A stretch of DNA of 64,000 nt from Janibacter alkaliphilus (GTDB lineage Bacteria; Actinomycetota; Actinomycetes; Actinomycetales; Dermatophilaceae). The notes beneath the pieces are model-generated. The model saw nothing but the letters and a program-made list of their open reading frames with translations, was not told where the DNA came from and ran no database searches. Positions 56,524 to 64,000 of this stretch are shown piece by piece (position 1 is the stretch's first letter; every line of letters begins with the position of its first letter). Position numbers and translations under genes: made by a program. The stretch covers positions 3,038,001 to 3,102,000 of the forward strand of contig NZ_JACBZX010000001.1 in assembly GCF_013408565.1 (NCBI RefSeq), given 5' to 3'.

Positions 56524-57764
56524 CAGCTCGCCATCTCCTCGCGGCGGGGCCGGGTGGGCGCGAGGCGGGTTGACAGCGCCCGCCTGGCGACGCCGGGGAC
56601 CCGAGCCAGGCCGTCCAGGGCGACCTCGACCCGTGCTCCCTGCGAGCTGCCCGCCGTGACCGCATCAGCGAGCCAGGCGGTCACGGCGGTCGGATCGAGA
56701 GCCTGCGGGGCCATCGCGTCGACCAGGCCGAGCCGGCTGAGACGGTCAGCACGGACGAGCTGCTCGACCCTGGGGCGGATCCGCGGGACGACGAGGGTCG
56801 GCCGGCGGCTGGCCAGGGCCTCGCACACGCTGTTGTAGCCACCCATCGTCACCACCGCCGCCGTGTCCCGCAGCAGGACGTGCGTGTCGGTGACGAGCTC
56901 GCGGACCACGAGGTCCTCGCGCGCCTCGGCCACCCGTGCCAGCGCCGCCCGCTCCCGCTCCGCCATGTAGGGCCCGGTGATGAGGACACCGGTGTGCCCG
57001 TCGGGGTAGCTCGACCGGGCGAAGGCATCAGCGGTCGGGTACCCGTCCTGGCCCCCGCCGACGAGGCACAGGACGAAAGGGTGCGGTACCGGCTCTGCGC
57101 TGGCTCCGTCGCCCTCGTCGAGCCGGGCTTCGTCACGTCCGTCGGCGAGGTAGCCGGTGTAGCGCATCTTCGCCGCCACCCGCGCGGGCAGCCGGTACTC
57201 CGTGGCGACGTCGAGGACCGCCCGGTCGCCGTAGACCCAGATCTCGTCGTAGTACGTGTCGACGGCCTCGGTGCTGCCCTGCTCACGCCACTCCTGGCGG
57301 GTGGTGATGGGGTCGTCGAGGATGTCCCGCAGACCGAGCACCACCCTCGGCCGGCGACCCGTGGTGTGACCGGACACGTCCACCAGCGCCTCCAGGGCCG
57401 GCACCAGCTCACCGTCGAGGCCTCGGGGCACCTTGTCGACGATGACGAGGTCCGGCCGGTAGGAGATCAGCGCGGAGGCGATGATGCCGCTGCGGAGCTC
57501 GAGCAGGCGTGCCAGGGGCATCTCGAAGGTGCCGGCCGCGTAGCCCCCGTCCGCGCCCTTGGTCACGGTCGGCACCGTGACCACCTCCGTGTGGGGCGGG
57601 AGCGGCAGCGCGGTGGCCTGGGGCGCCCCGGTGATCAGGAGCACATCGGTGGACGGCTCGTCCGCGACCAGGGCGGCCGCGAGCGCGATGTTGCGTCGGA
57701 TGTGCCCGAGGCCCTGCGTGTCGTGGGAGTAGAAGGCGATGCGTCGCCGAGATGTCCGCTGCAT
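56523..57764 (-). CDS. MurG-like (GT28-type) glycosyltransferase
   Basis: 413 residues from ATG 57764 (MQRTSRRRIAFYSHDTQGLG). The first domain has the His-rich loop HDTQGLGHIRRNIALAAALV. The second has FVLCLVGGGQDG, VLITGPYMAE and the donor site VVTMGGYNSVCEALASRRPTLVVPR, as in MurG-like enzymes. It is the first gene of the cluster of three glycosyltransferases, ABC exporter and two kinases, all within 4-20 nt overlap. Further in-frame upstream codons exist, but the conserved motif IAFYSHDTQG favours this start. Confidence 0.88.
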   Translation of the reverse strand: MQRTSRRRIAFYSHDTQGLGHIRRNIALAAALVADEPSTDVLLITGAPQATALPLPPHTEVVTVPTVTKGADGGYAAGTFEMPLARLLELRSGIIASALISYRPDLVIVDKVPRGLDGELVPALEALVDVSGHTTGRRPRVVLGLRDILDDPITTRQEWREQGSTEAVDTYYDEIWVYGDRAVLDVATEYRLPARVAAKMRYTGYLADGRDEARLDEGDGASAEPVPHPFVLCLVGGGQDGYPTADAFARSSYPDGHTGVLITGPYMAERERAALARVAEAREDLVVRELVTDTHVLLRDTAAVVTMGGYNSVCEALASRRPTLVVPRIRPRVEQLVRADRLSRLGLVDAMAPQALDPTAVTAWLADAVTAGSSQGARVEVALDGLARVPGVARRALSTRLAPTRPRREEMAS

Positions 57765-57925
57765 GTACTCAGCGTGGACGGCCACGATGAGCAGGCGGTG
57801 ACGCTCGGATGAGCAAACACTCATGGAGGCGACGCGCCCGGTCCAGGTCTGGCCGCAGGTCGCGTGCCGGCTACCCAGCACGAGACCTCCCGACCGCGCA
57901 GCGGCCGCCAGGGCGGGGTTCCGGC

Positions 57926-58615
57926 TCAGCCGGGTGGTTCCACCGGGCGGAAGCGGTAGCCGACCCCGCGGACGGTGAGGATGCGCTCGGCGCCGATCTT
58001 GCCGCGCAGCGCCCGGACGAAGACGTCGACGACGTTCGAGCCGGGGTCGAAGTCCATGTCCCAGACCATGCCGAGGATCTGCTCCCGGGAGAGCACCTGG
58101 TCGCGGTGGGCGACGAAGGTGTCCAGCAGGGCGAACTCGCGGGCGGTGAGGTCGTGGGTCCGCCCGCCCACGGTGACCACGTGCCGGCGCAGGTCGAGGG
58201 TGAGGTCACCGGCGACGACGGTGCCGGCGTCGCCGGTCGGTGCGGCGGCGGCCTCCCCCTCGCGCAGCCGCAGCCGGACCCGGGCGAGCAGCTCGGCGAA
58301 CTGGAAGGGCTTGGTCATGTAATCGTTGGCGCCGCCGTCCAGCCCGGCCACGGTGTCGTGCACCCCGTCCCGCGCGGTGAGCATGATCACCGGCAGCGCG
58401 TGCCCGTCCTCGCGCAGCCGCCGCAGCACCTCGAAGCCGTCCATCCCGGGCAGCCCCACGTCGAGGACGACGAGGTCGAAGGCGCCGGTGGCGGCCAGCG
58501 CCCAGGCCTGGCGCCCGTCCTCGGTGATGGTGGTGCGGTAGCCGGCCGAGCGCAGCCCCTTCTCGACGAAGGAGGCGATCTCGACGTGGTCCTCGGCGAC
58601 GAGGATGCTGCTCAT
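57926..58615 (-). CDS. OmpR/PhoB-type response regulator
   Basis: 229 residues. The receiver domain has acidic E8/D9 in LVAEDHVE, phospho-acceptor in LVVLDVGLPGMDGFEVL, T/S in VIMLTARDGV and the K in YMTKPFQF. The C-terminal winged-helix domain has LTAREFALLDTFVAHRDQ and VDVFVRALRGKI ... LTVRGVGYRFRP. It overlaps the kinase stop by 4 nt and is its partner. The genes it controls are not indicated by the sequence. Confidence 0.95.
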   Translation of the reverse strand: MSSILVAEDHVEIASFVEKGLRSAGYRTTITEDGRQAWALAATGAFDLVVLDVGLPGMDGFEVLRRLREDGHALPVIMLTARDGVHDTVAGLDGGANDYMTKPFQFAELLARVRLRLREGEAAAAPTGDAGTVVAGDLTLDLRRHVVTVGGRTHDLTAREFALLDTFVAHRDQVLSREQILGMVWDMDFDPGSNVVDVFVRALRGKIGAERILTVRGVGYRFRPVEPPG

Positions 58616-60165
58616 ACCCTCTCCTCCTCCAGCAGCGACGCGACCCCGTCGCTGCGTGCGTCCGGCACGTCGTCCGCCCGGTCCGTCCCGCCCGTCCCGT
58701 CGGAGGTCCGCTCCCCCAGCGGCAGCACCAGGGCGAAGGTGGCGCCCTCGCCCGGCGCCCCGCCGACCTCCACCCGGCCGCCGTGGGCCTCGGCGATGGC
58801 CCGGACGATGGCCAGCCCCAGCCCGGCGCCGGCGTGCCGGCGGCCGTCCGGCGGGTCGCCGTGCGAGAAGCGCTCGAAGATCCGCTCCCGGTCGGCGACC
58901 GGCACGCCGGGACCGGTGTCGGCGACCGCGATCCGCGCCACCGGGCCCAGCGCGGGGTCGTGCTCGAGCAGCGACGAGAGCGTGATCGCGTCGCCCTCCC
59001 CGGTGTGCTGGACCGCGTTCTGCGCCAGCTGCAGCACCGCCTGGGTGACCCGTTCGGTGTCCAGCCGGGCGCTGCCCTCGGCGACGTGCGCGATGAGCCA
59101 GCGGCGCGGCGCCAGGGCGCTCATCTTCGCGTCGATGGCCAGGGTGAGCTCGGCCAGGTCGACGCCGTCGCGGACCCGGAGGAAGTCGGGACGGTCCGCC
59201 TTCGCCAGGGACAGCAGGTCGGTGACGATCCGGCTCATCCGGTCCAGCTCCTCGGTGACGATCCGCAGGGTGGCCTCCCGGGAGCGGGGGTCGTCGTCGA
59301 TGAGCTCGAGGTGGCCGCGGATGATCGTGATCGGGGTGCGCAGCTCGTGCCCGGCGTCGTCGACGAAGCGCTGCTCCGCGGCGAAGGCCTCCTCGAGCCG
59401 GTCGAGCATGCGGTTGAAGGTGACCGCCAGCCCGGAGACGTCGTCGTCGCTGCTGACGTCGATCCGTCGGGTCAGGTCCTTCTCGGTGATCTCGGCCGCG
59501 GCCAGGTGCACCAGGTGGACCGGGCGCAGGATCCGCCCGGCCGCCACCCAGGAGACGACCCCGGCGAGCACCATCCCGCCGAGCGAGAGCAGCGTGAGCA
59601 GCTGCAGCGTGGAGGTCACCCCGGCCTGGGCGTCGGCGGTGAAGACGGCGACGACGAGCACCCCGTCGGGGCCGTCGGCCTCGACCACCGCGCGGCCCCA
59701 GCGGATCTCGCCGGCGGGGGTGTCCCTCGTCCCGGAGGAGGCGTCGGCCACCTCGTCGAGGAAGGCCTGGTCCGCGGCCAGGTCGTACTCGCCGGGGGCA
59801 GGCACCTCGGGGCCGCGCACCTCGAGCACCTGCCCGTCGCGGCCGACGTATCCCATGATCAGCTCGCCGGTCCCGGCGCGCTGCCGGTCAAGGAAGACCT
59901 GCAGCATCCGCTCGGTGGAGGTGAAGGGCTGCCCGGTCTCCGGGTCCTGGCCCTCGGCGGCGAAGGTGCGGAACTCCTCGATCTCCTGGGTGACGTCGCC
60001 GTTGGCCTCGGCGGCGACGTCGGCGCGCAGCACCCCGTTCGCCACGAGCAGGATGCTGGCCAGGGTCGCGGCGAGGATGACGAGGACCCAGCCGACGATG
60101 GTGCCGCGGGCCAGGCGGGGACGTCGGCCGGTGGCCGGCCCGTGCCCCTGGTCAGTCGTCGTCAC
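58612..60165 (-). CDS. sensor histidine kinase
   Basis: 517 residues from GTG 60165 with GAGGA 9 nt upstream. ATG 60225/60195 would add a Thr-rich lead read from the Asp-rich end of the previous gene. A transmembrane segment (TIVGWVLVILAATLASILLV), an extracellular domain (~150 residues), a second membrane segment (LLTLLSLGGMVLAGVVSWVA), HAMP, H-box DAGHELRTPITIIRGH, and N, G boxes (QLAQNAVQHT, VADTGPGVPV, HAGAGLGLAIV) are present. It phosphorylates the response regulator downstream; signal unknown. Confidence 0.93.
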   Translation of the reverse strand: MTTTDQGHGPATGRRPRLARGTIVGWVLVILAATLASILLVANGVLRADVAAEANGDVTQEIEEFRTFAAEGQDPETGQPFTSTERMLQVFLDRQRAGTGELIMGYVGRDGQVLEVRGPEVPAPGEYDLAADQAFLDEVADASSGTRDTPAGEIRWGRAVVEADGPDGVLVVAVFTADAQAGVTSTLQLLTLLSLGGMVLAGVVSWVAAGRILRPVHLVHLAAAEITEKDLTRRIDVSSDDDVSGLAVTFNRMLDRLEEAFAAEQRFVDDAGHELRTPITIIRGHLELIDDDPRSREATLRIVTEELDRMSRIVTDLLSLAKADRPDFLRVRDGVDLAELTLAIDAKMSALAPRRWLIAHVAEGSARLDTERVTQAVLQLAQNAVQHTGEGDAITLSSLLEHDPALGPVARIAVADTGPGVPVADRERIFERFSHGDPPDGRRHAGAGLGLAIVRAIAEAHGGRVEVGGAPGEGATFALVLPLGERTSDGTGGTDRADDVPDARSDGVASLLEEERV

Positions 60166-60598
60166 CGTCGTCGTCCTCGTCGTCGTCCTCCCCGTCATCA
60201 TCGTCGTCGGGGCCGTCGTCGTCATCACCGTAGAAGGTGGAGGGCGGCGGCGTGACGGTTCGCTGGGTCCAGGAGCGACGGGTGCTGCTCGTCGGGCGCG
60301 GCGTGCTCGTGCTGCGCGGGGTCGACGTCGCCGAGGGCGTGGTCGCCGAGGGAGTCGTGGTCGACGACGCGCTGGTCGAGGTGCTGCTGGTGCTGCTCGA
60401 CCCGCTGCCGGAGGTGCTGGAGCCGGTGCCGCTCGTGGGTGTCGACGTGGTGCTCGCGGGCTGCTGCAGCGGGACGACGGTGTCCTCGACGCTCGGGCGG
60501 TCCTCGCCGGCCAGCGCGGTCGCCCCGACAGCGAGGACGGGCACGAGGAGCAGGGCGAGCAGCAGCGCCACCTCGCGGCGTCGGGTGAACCAGCGCAC
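60152..60598 (-). CDS. membrane-anchored Ser/Thr-rich protein with acidic tail
   Basis: 148 residues from GTG 60598 (AGGAG upstream). An N-terminal hydrophobic segment (VALLLALLLVPVLAVGATAL) is a signal peptide or anchor; the rest is a Ser/Thr/Pro stalk and a C-terminal run of about twenty Asp/Glu (GDDDDGPDDDDDG...). It precedes the kinase in one operon and overlaps it by 14 nt. An Asp-rich tail suggests calcium or cation binding. It may sense or modulate the kinase; this is inference. Confidence 0.75.
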   Translation of the reverse strand: MRWFTRRREVALLLALLLVPVLAVGATALAGEDRPSVEDTVVPLQQPASTTSTPTSGTGSSTSGSGSSSTSSTSTSASSTTTPSATTPSATSTPRSTSTPRPTSSTRRSWTQRTVTPPPSTFYGDDDDGPDDDDDGEDDDEDDDGDDD

Positions 60599-60727
60599 GC
60601 CTCGTCTCCTGTCGTCCCGGCCCCGGTGGTCGCGGCCTGTGCCGCACGACGCTAGGCGCGAGCGATGACCGGGCGGTGAGCCCCGGATGAAGGGATCCTC
60701 ATCCGCGGATGGATCAGCTGCGTGGGA

Positions 60728-62086
60728 TCAGTCACGTGGGGTCAGCGGGTCGGGCACCGCGCCGGTGAGCGAGTTGATCCCGCGCATGAGGTGGAAGCCG
60801 ACGAGGGCGACCGCGGAGCCCAGCGCGATGCCGGCGAAAGTGAGGTCCCCGACCGTCCAGGTGAAGTCGGCGATGCCGATGACGAGCGCGACGGCCCCGG
60901 TCATGAGGTTGATCGGGTTGCCGAAGTCGACCTTGTTCTCCACCCAGATCTTCACCCCGAGCAGGCCGATCATCCCGTAGAGCGCGGTGCCGGCGCCGCC
61001 GAGCACGCCGTCCGGCACGGTCGCGACGAGCTCGCCGAACTTCGGGCTGAGGGACAGCAGCAGGGCGACCACCGCGGCCACCCAGTAGGCGGCGGTGGAG
61101 TAGACCCGGGTGGCCGCCATGACCCCGATGTTCTCGGCGTAGGTGGTCGTGCCCGAGCCGCCGCCGGAGCCGGCCAGGGTGGTCGCCAGGCCGTCGGCGA
61201 TGAGCGCCCGGCCCATCACCGGGTCGAGGTCCTCGCCGGTCATCGCGGCCACCGAGCGGACGTGCCCGACGTTCTCGGCGACGAGCACGAGCACCACCGG
61301 GACGAAGAGGCCGGCCACGGCGAGGTCGAAGGAGGGGGCGGTGAGCTCGGGCAGGCCGATCCAGTCCGCCTCCTGCATCTTCGTGAAGTCGAGCTCGCCG
61401 CGCAGCCCGGCGACGGCGTAGCCGGCGACGATGCCGACGAGGATCGCCAGCCGGCTGAGCATCCCCCTCGTCGCCACCGAGACGAGCAGGATGACGACGA
61501 GGGTCGCGGTCGCCGTCACCGGGGAGCTGACGAACCAGGTCTTCGCCTCCGGGGCGAGGTTGAGCCCGATGAGCGCGACGATGGCGCCGGTGACCATCGG
61601 CGGCATGAGCGCCCGCAGCCACCGGTCGCCGGCGGCCTGGACGGCCACGCCGAGCGCGGCCAGGGTCAGCCCGGCCATGACCACCCCGCCGAGCGCGGTG
61701 GCCATGTCGTGGCTCTGGCTCGCCGCGGTGATCGGGGCGATGAAGGCGAAGGACGAGCCGAGGTAGCTCGGCACCCGGCCGGCGGTGATGACGAGGAAGA
61801 GGGCGGTGCCGATGGCGCTGAAGAAGAGGGTGGTCGCCGGCGGCAGACCGGTGATCAGCGGGACGAGGAAGGTCGCGCCGAACATCGCCACGACGTGCTG
61901 GGCGCCGATCCCGATGGTGCGCGGCCAGGAGAGCCGCTCGCCCGGCAGGACCACCTCGCCGGGGCCGAGGTGGCGGCCGTCGCCGTGCAGCCGCCAGCCG
62001 AGGCCGAGCGGCCGGTCCGACGAGGGCTGGTCGGCCGGCGGCGGACCGGACGGCGGGGTGCGGGGGCTCTCCGGGGGTGCGCTCAC
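60728..62086 (-). CDS. NCS2-family uracil/xanthine permease
   Basis: 452 residues, with about twelve to fourteen hydrophobic segments. The signature QHVVAMFGATFLVPLITGLP and the later AENVGHVRSVAAMTGEDLDP and SGGGSGTTTYAENIGVMAATR are characteristic of UraA-like nucleobase transporters. The Pro/Arg-rich ~45-residue N-terminus is cytoplasmic. GTG 62086 follows TAGGGT by 8 nt. Substrate (uracil or xanthine) is not fixed by the motifs I can see. Confidence 0.9.
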   Translation of the reverse strand: MSAPPESPRTPPSGPPPADQPSSDRPLGLGWRLHGDGRHLGPGEVVLPGERLSWPRTIGIGAQHVVAMFGATFLVPLITGLPPATTLFFSAIGTALFLVITAGRVPSYLGSSFAFIAPITAASQSHDMATALGGVVMAGLTLAALGVAVQAAGDRWLRALMPPMVTGAIVALIGLNLAPEAKTWFVSSPVTATATLVVILLVSVATRGMLSRLAILVGIVAGYAVAGLRGELDFTKMQEADWIGLPELTAPSFDLAVAGLFVPVVLVLVAENVGHVRSVAAMTGEDLDPVMGRALIADGLATTLAGSGGGSGTTTYAENIGVMAATRVYSTAAYWVAAVVALLLSLSPKFGELVATVPDGVLGGAGTALYGMIGLLGVKIWVENKVDFGNPINLMTGAVALVIGIADFTWTVGDLTFAGIALGSAVALVGFHLMRGINSLTGAVPDPLTPRD

Positions 62087-62208
62087 GGGCGGCCACCCTA
62101 CTGAGCCGAGCTGGACCGCTCGCCGGGCAGCCCGGGAGATCGTGCCGGCGCGGAGGCGGCCGGTCGTGCTCTCGGTCTGCCGCGACCGGGATCAAGACCT
62201 CCGTTAGG

Positions 62209-62727
62209 TCACGGCAATGGTGGCAGGTCGCGGAGGTCCGCCGGCAGACCGGCGTTGGTCACCTCGGTCGCCCCTGACCCTCCCGGCAGCCACTCCAGCA
62301 GCACCTCCCAGCTCTCCCCCCGCGTCTCGGAGGCATCCAGCGTGGTTCCGACGCGGTAGTCACTCTCACCACAGGTCATCCTGAAGGCCGCTCGCCCAGC
62401 CTCGTTTGATACCCCAGACCCAACGAGCGTGAGGGAGTCCAGGACGTCCTCACACTCGGCGCCCACCTCGCGCAGCCGGGTCGCCTGTGCCTGCGGTACG
62501 GGTTCCCCCGCCAGCTCGGCGATCGTGGTCACATCGCCGTCACCGACTGCCTGCGCCAGGCGGCGCGCCACCTCCGGCGAGTCGACGGGATCCCTGTTCG
62601 TGGTCTCCGATGACGTGTGCGACGTCGGGCTCGCGCTCGTGGTGGTGGGGTCGCCGGTGCTCTGGCCATCGCCCGAGCACCCGGCGATGGCCAGAGCACC
62701 GGCGCACAGGCACGCCAGCGATCGCAT
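62209..62727 (-). CDS. small lipoprotein downstream of an amidase-like gene
   Basis: 172 residues from ATG 62727, which overlaps the amidase stop (TAATG), with GGGGAGAG 5 nt upstream. The signal ends LAIAGC, giving a lipidated Cys. A Ser/Thr linker is followed by a ~120-residue domain (VARRLAQAVGDGDVTTIAEL ... RMTCGESDY ... WEVLLEWLPGG), possibly NTF2-like in outline. Function unknown; operon context links it to the amidase. Confidence 0.7.
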   Translation of the reverse strand: MRSLACLCAGALAIAGCSGDGQSTGDPTTTSASPTSHTSSETTNRDPVDSPEVARRLAQAVGDGDVTTIAELAGEPVPQAQATRLREVGAECEDVLDSLTLVGSGVSNEAGRAAFRMTCGESDYRVGTTLDASETRGESWEVLLEWLPGGSGATEVTNAGLPADLRDLPPLP

Positions 62728-63837
62728 TAGAACTCTCCCCATTGCATCCGGACGTTGCGATAGGAGGGGTTGCTGTAGGTCTCCTTCGCCTTCGCTTGCA
62801 GCCACCCGACGCTCACGTTGCGCCGATCTGCCGTGTGCCCCGAGACTCGACGATCACCTCGCGGTGTGTAGCCCGTCACCATCCACACATGGTCCTTGAC
62901 CCCGTCGCGGCGCCAATCCGCGTAGACGAGGTCCCCCCGTACGAGGGCCCTCGACGATGTCCAGCTCACCTTGCCGCGCTTGGTGTTGAGGTGGAACTTG
63001 TAGTGATAGTTGGCGACACTCCATGAGTGCGACCACTCGTCGATCCACTCATGGTCATACCACCAGCTCCACGTCGACGTTTTGTTCTGCAGCATGTGGC
63101 GATTGTTGAATCCTCCGGCACGTAGTGCCTGCGAGATGAAGTTCGTGCAGTCGTTTCCGAAATTCCGATAGCGATCGTTGTAGGACAATGCATACCGGAG
63201 GGCATAGCTGGCCGCATCCTCTCGTGTGGAACCCAAGGCCGTCGCGGCGCTCTCCGCCACGCCAGCATCAGCAGGCTCCGATCCCACCGGGCTCACGGAC
63301 TCCGACCCTGGCTGCAGACTGCCCTCGAACGCTGTTGCCCCCTCAAGTAGCGGCCAACTGCCCTCAGGAACCTCGTTGCTCTCGATCCGCCATCCATCGC
63401 CCTCGGGCTGCAGCACAACTTCGCGCACATAAGCCTCACCCATGGACTCACCCGACGAGTCCAGGTACGGGTAGTCGACGACCTCACGAACCTGGATCTT
63501 CAGTCTGCCAGAGGCGATCCGCTCGGACGAGATCAGCTCGCTGCTGACAGATCCCTTGCCAACGTTCAGGGTCTCGTTCCCCGCCGAGAGCGGGTCCTCC
63601 GCGCCAAGGCGTCGTCGAAGCGTGTGCTCGGCGCTGGAGGCGGCTCGCGTCTGACTCCCCATGGTCCGACCGGGCGCGTCACCCGCCAGTACGTCTGCAC
63701 GCTCCTGCGAGTTCCTCAGGACCTGACGAACCGCGTCGTCAACTGTCCCTCCATCAGGCTCGTGTGAGTACGCGGTCGCCCCCCCCAATGCTGATCCCCG
63801 CGACACACGCCGCTGCAGCCATTCGAACAATCATCAT
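62727..63837 (-). CDS. secreted Amidase_6 protein, frameshifted at a G8 tract
   Basis: The C-terminal ~160 residues form an Amidase_6 (NlpC/P60-like Cys-His) domain with RNFGNDCTNFISQALRAGG, GDLVYADW and DHVWMVTGY, so a wall-peptide hydrolase is likely. The signal peptide MMIVRMAAAACVAGISIGG (ATG 63837 or 63834, SD GGGGAGAG) is in another frame: after eight G (63779-63786) it reads GDRVLTRA-stop. With seven G the frame would continue ATAYSHEP, with an A-T-A cleavage site, into the rest. Without the shift, the first start in the main frame is TTG 63830. GC is well below that of the neighbours. Confidence 0.7.
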
Positions 63838-63957
63838 CTCTCCCCATCGTCGGAACGTCATCGACAGCAAACGACACTCGGCCTTCTCTCGCAACCTGAG
63901 CGGGAGAAATGCACATACCGAAACGATCACAGCGTTGTTCGCATTGACCAGAAGTTC

Positions 63958-64000
63958 TTAGGCCTGGGGGACGGCACCGGAGCGGTCGGACGGCGCATCG
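63958..64000 (-). CDS. possible C-terminal end of an upstream gene
   Basis: On the minus strand the last bases of the window read DAPSDRSGAVPQA followed by TAA (63958-63960). The GC content rises back to the window average here. It could be the end of the gene preceding the amidase; 13 residues are too few to name anything. Confidence 0.3.
   Translation of the reverse strand, partial: DAPSDRSGAVPQA

Noticed and set aside
57809..60655. A 948-codon plus-strand frame opposite the response regulator and kinase
   Set aside because: Antisense to a clear two-component pair; composition is Ser/Arg-rich without motifs.
63764..63961. A 65-codon plus-strand frame opposite the amidase start
   Set aside because: It is antisense to the signal-peptide region, has no ribosome binding site and no similarity I recognise.

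Overview
The window is very GC-rich and shows gene families, leaderless promoters and a gene order typical of Actinomycetota. I infer a Micrococcales/Intrasporangiaceae-like organism (Janibacter or a relative); this rests on gene content only and no database was searched. Most of the window is the conserved actinobacterial block that runs, mostly on the minus strand, rpsT/holA - lepA - hemW - hrcA - dnaJ - rsmE - phoH - ybeY - CBS-domain protein - era - leuA - recO - uppS - (znuACB, zur on plus) - glyS - dus - dgt - dnaG.

Layout. 1-773: left edge with the start of a mercuric-reductase-like gene, a divergent merR and a MerR-type operator, ending in a low-GC junction. 774-2763: secreted and lipoprotein genes and tRNA-Asn. 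2867-10796: dnaG, dgt, dus, an alpha/beta hydrolase and glyS. 10864-14700: an array of four palindromes and a Zur-type promoter in front of znuA-znuC-znuB-zur. 14706-20527: uppS, recO, an AlkB-like gene and a DUF222/HNH gene, the last two each with a LexA box, flanking leuA with a leader peptide and a hairpin that can hide its ribosome binding site. 20631-27656: asd, a BCCT transporter and the overlapping era, CBS, ybeY, phoH operon. 27726-32317: an insertion in the rsmE-phoH interval holding a WXG100-type protein, an unknown protein and two paralogous membrane proteins. 32319-43122: dnaJ, hrcA with CIRCE, a DUF3097 protein, a codon-atypical fabG, hemW, a phosphatase, a VIT-family transporter, NUDIX and lepA. 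43241-49861: palindromic repeats, a secreted repeat protein, a PemK/MazF-like protein, rpsT, holA, yqeY-like and dinG-like genes. 49894-57764: a tightly overlapping cluster of three glycosyltransferases, an ABC exporter and two APH-fold kinases. 57926-62086: a three-gene operon of a Ser/Thr-rich acidic-tailed envelope protein, a histidine kinase and a response regulator, then a uracil/xanthine permease. 62209-64000: a lower-GC segment with a lipoprotein and an Amidase_6 protein whose signal peptide is split off by a run of eight G.

The genes join core information processing (primase, tRNA synthetase, ribosome GTPases, rRNA and tRNA modification, DNA repair) with metal homeostasis (mercury, zinc, iron/manganese) and envelope functions. 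Regulation visible in sequence includes a MerR operator, a Zur-type box, two LexA boxes, CIRCE and a leucine-codon leader peptide. The most interesting items are the poly-G frameshift in the amidase gene, the glycosyltransferase/kinase cluster whose two kinases carry Gln where the family has Asn, the helically spaced palindrome array before znuA, and two families of dispersed palindromic repeats downstream of stop codons.
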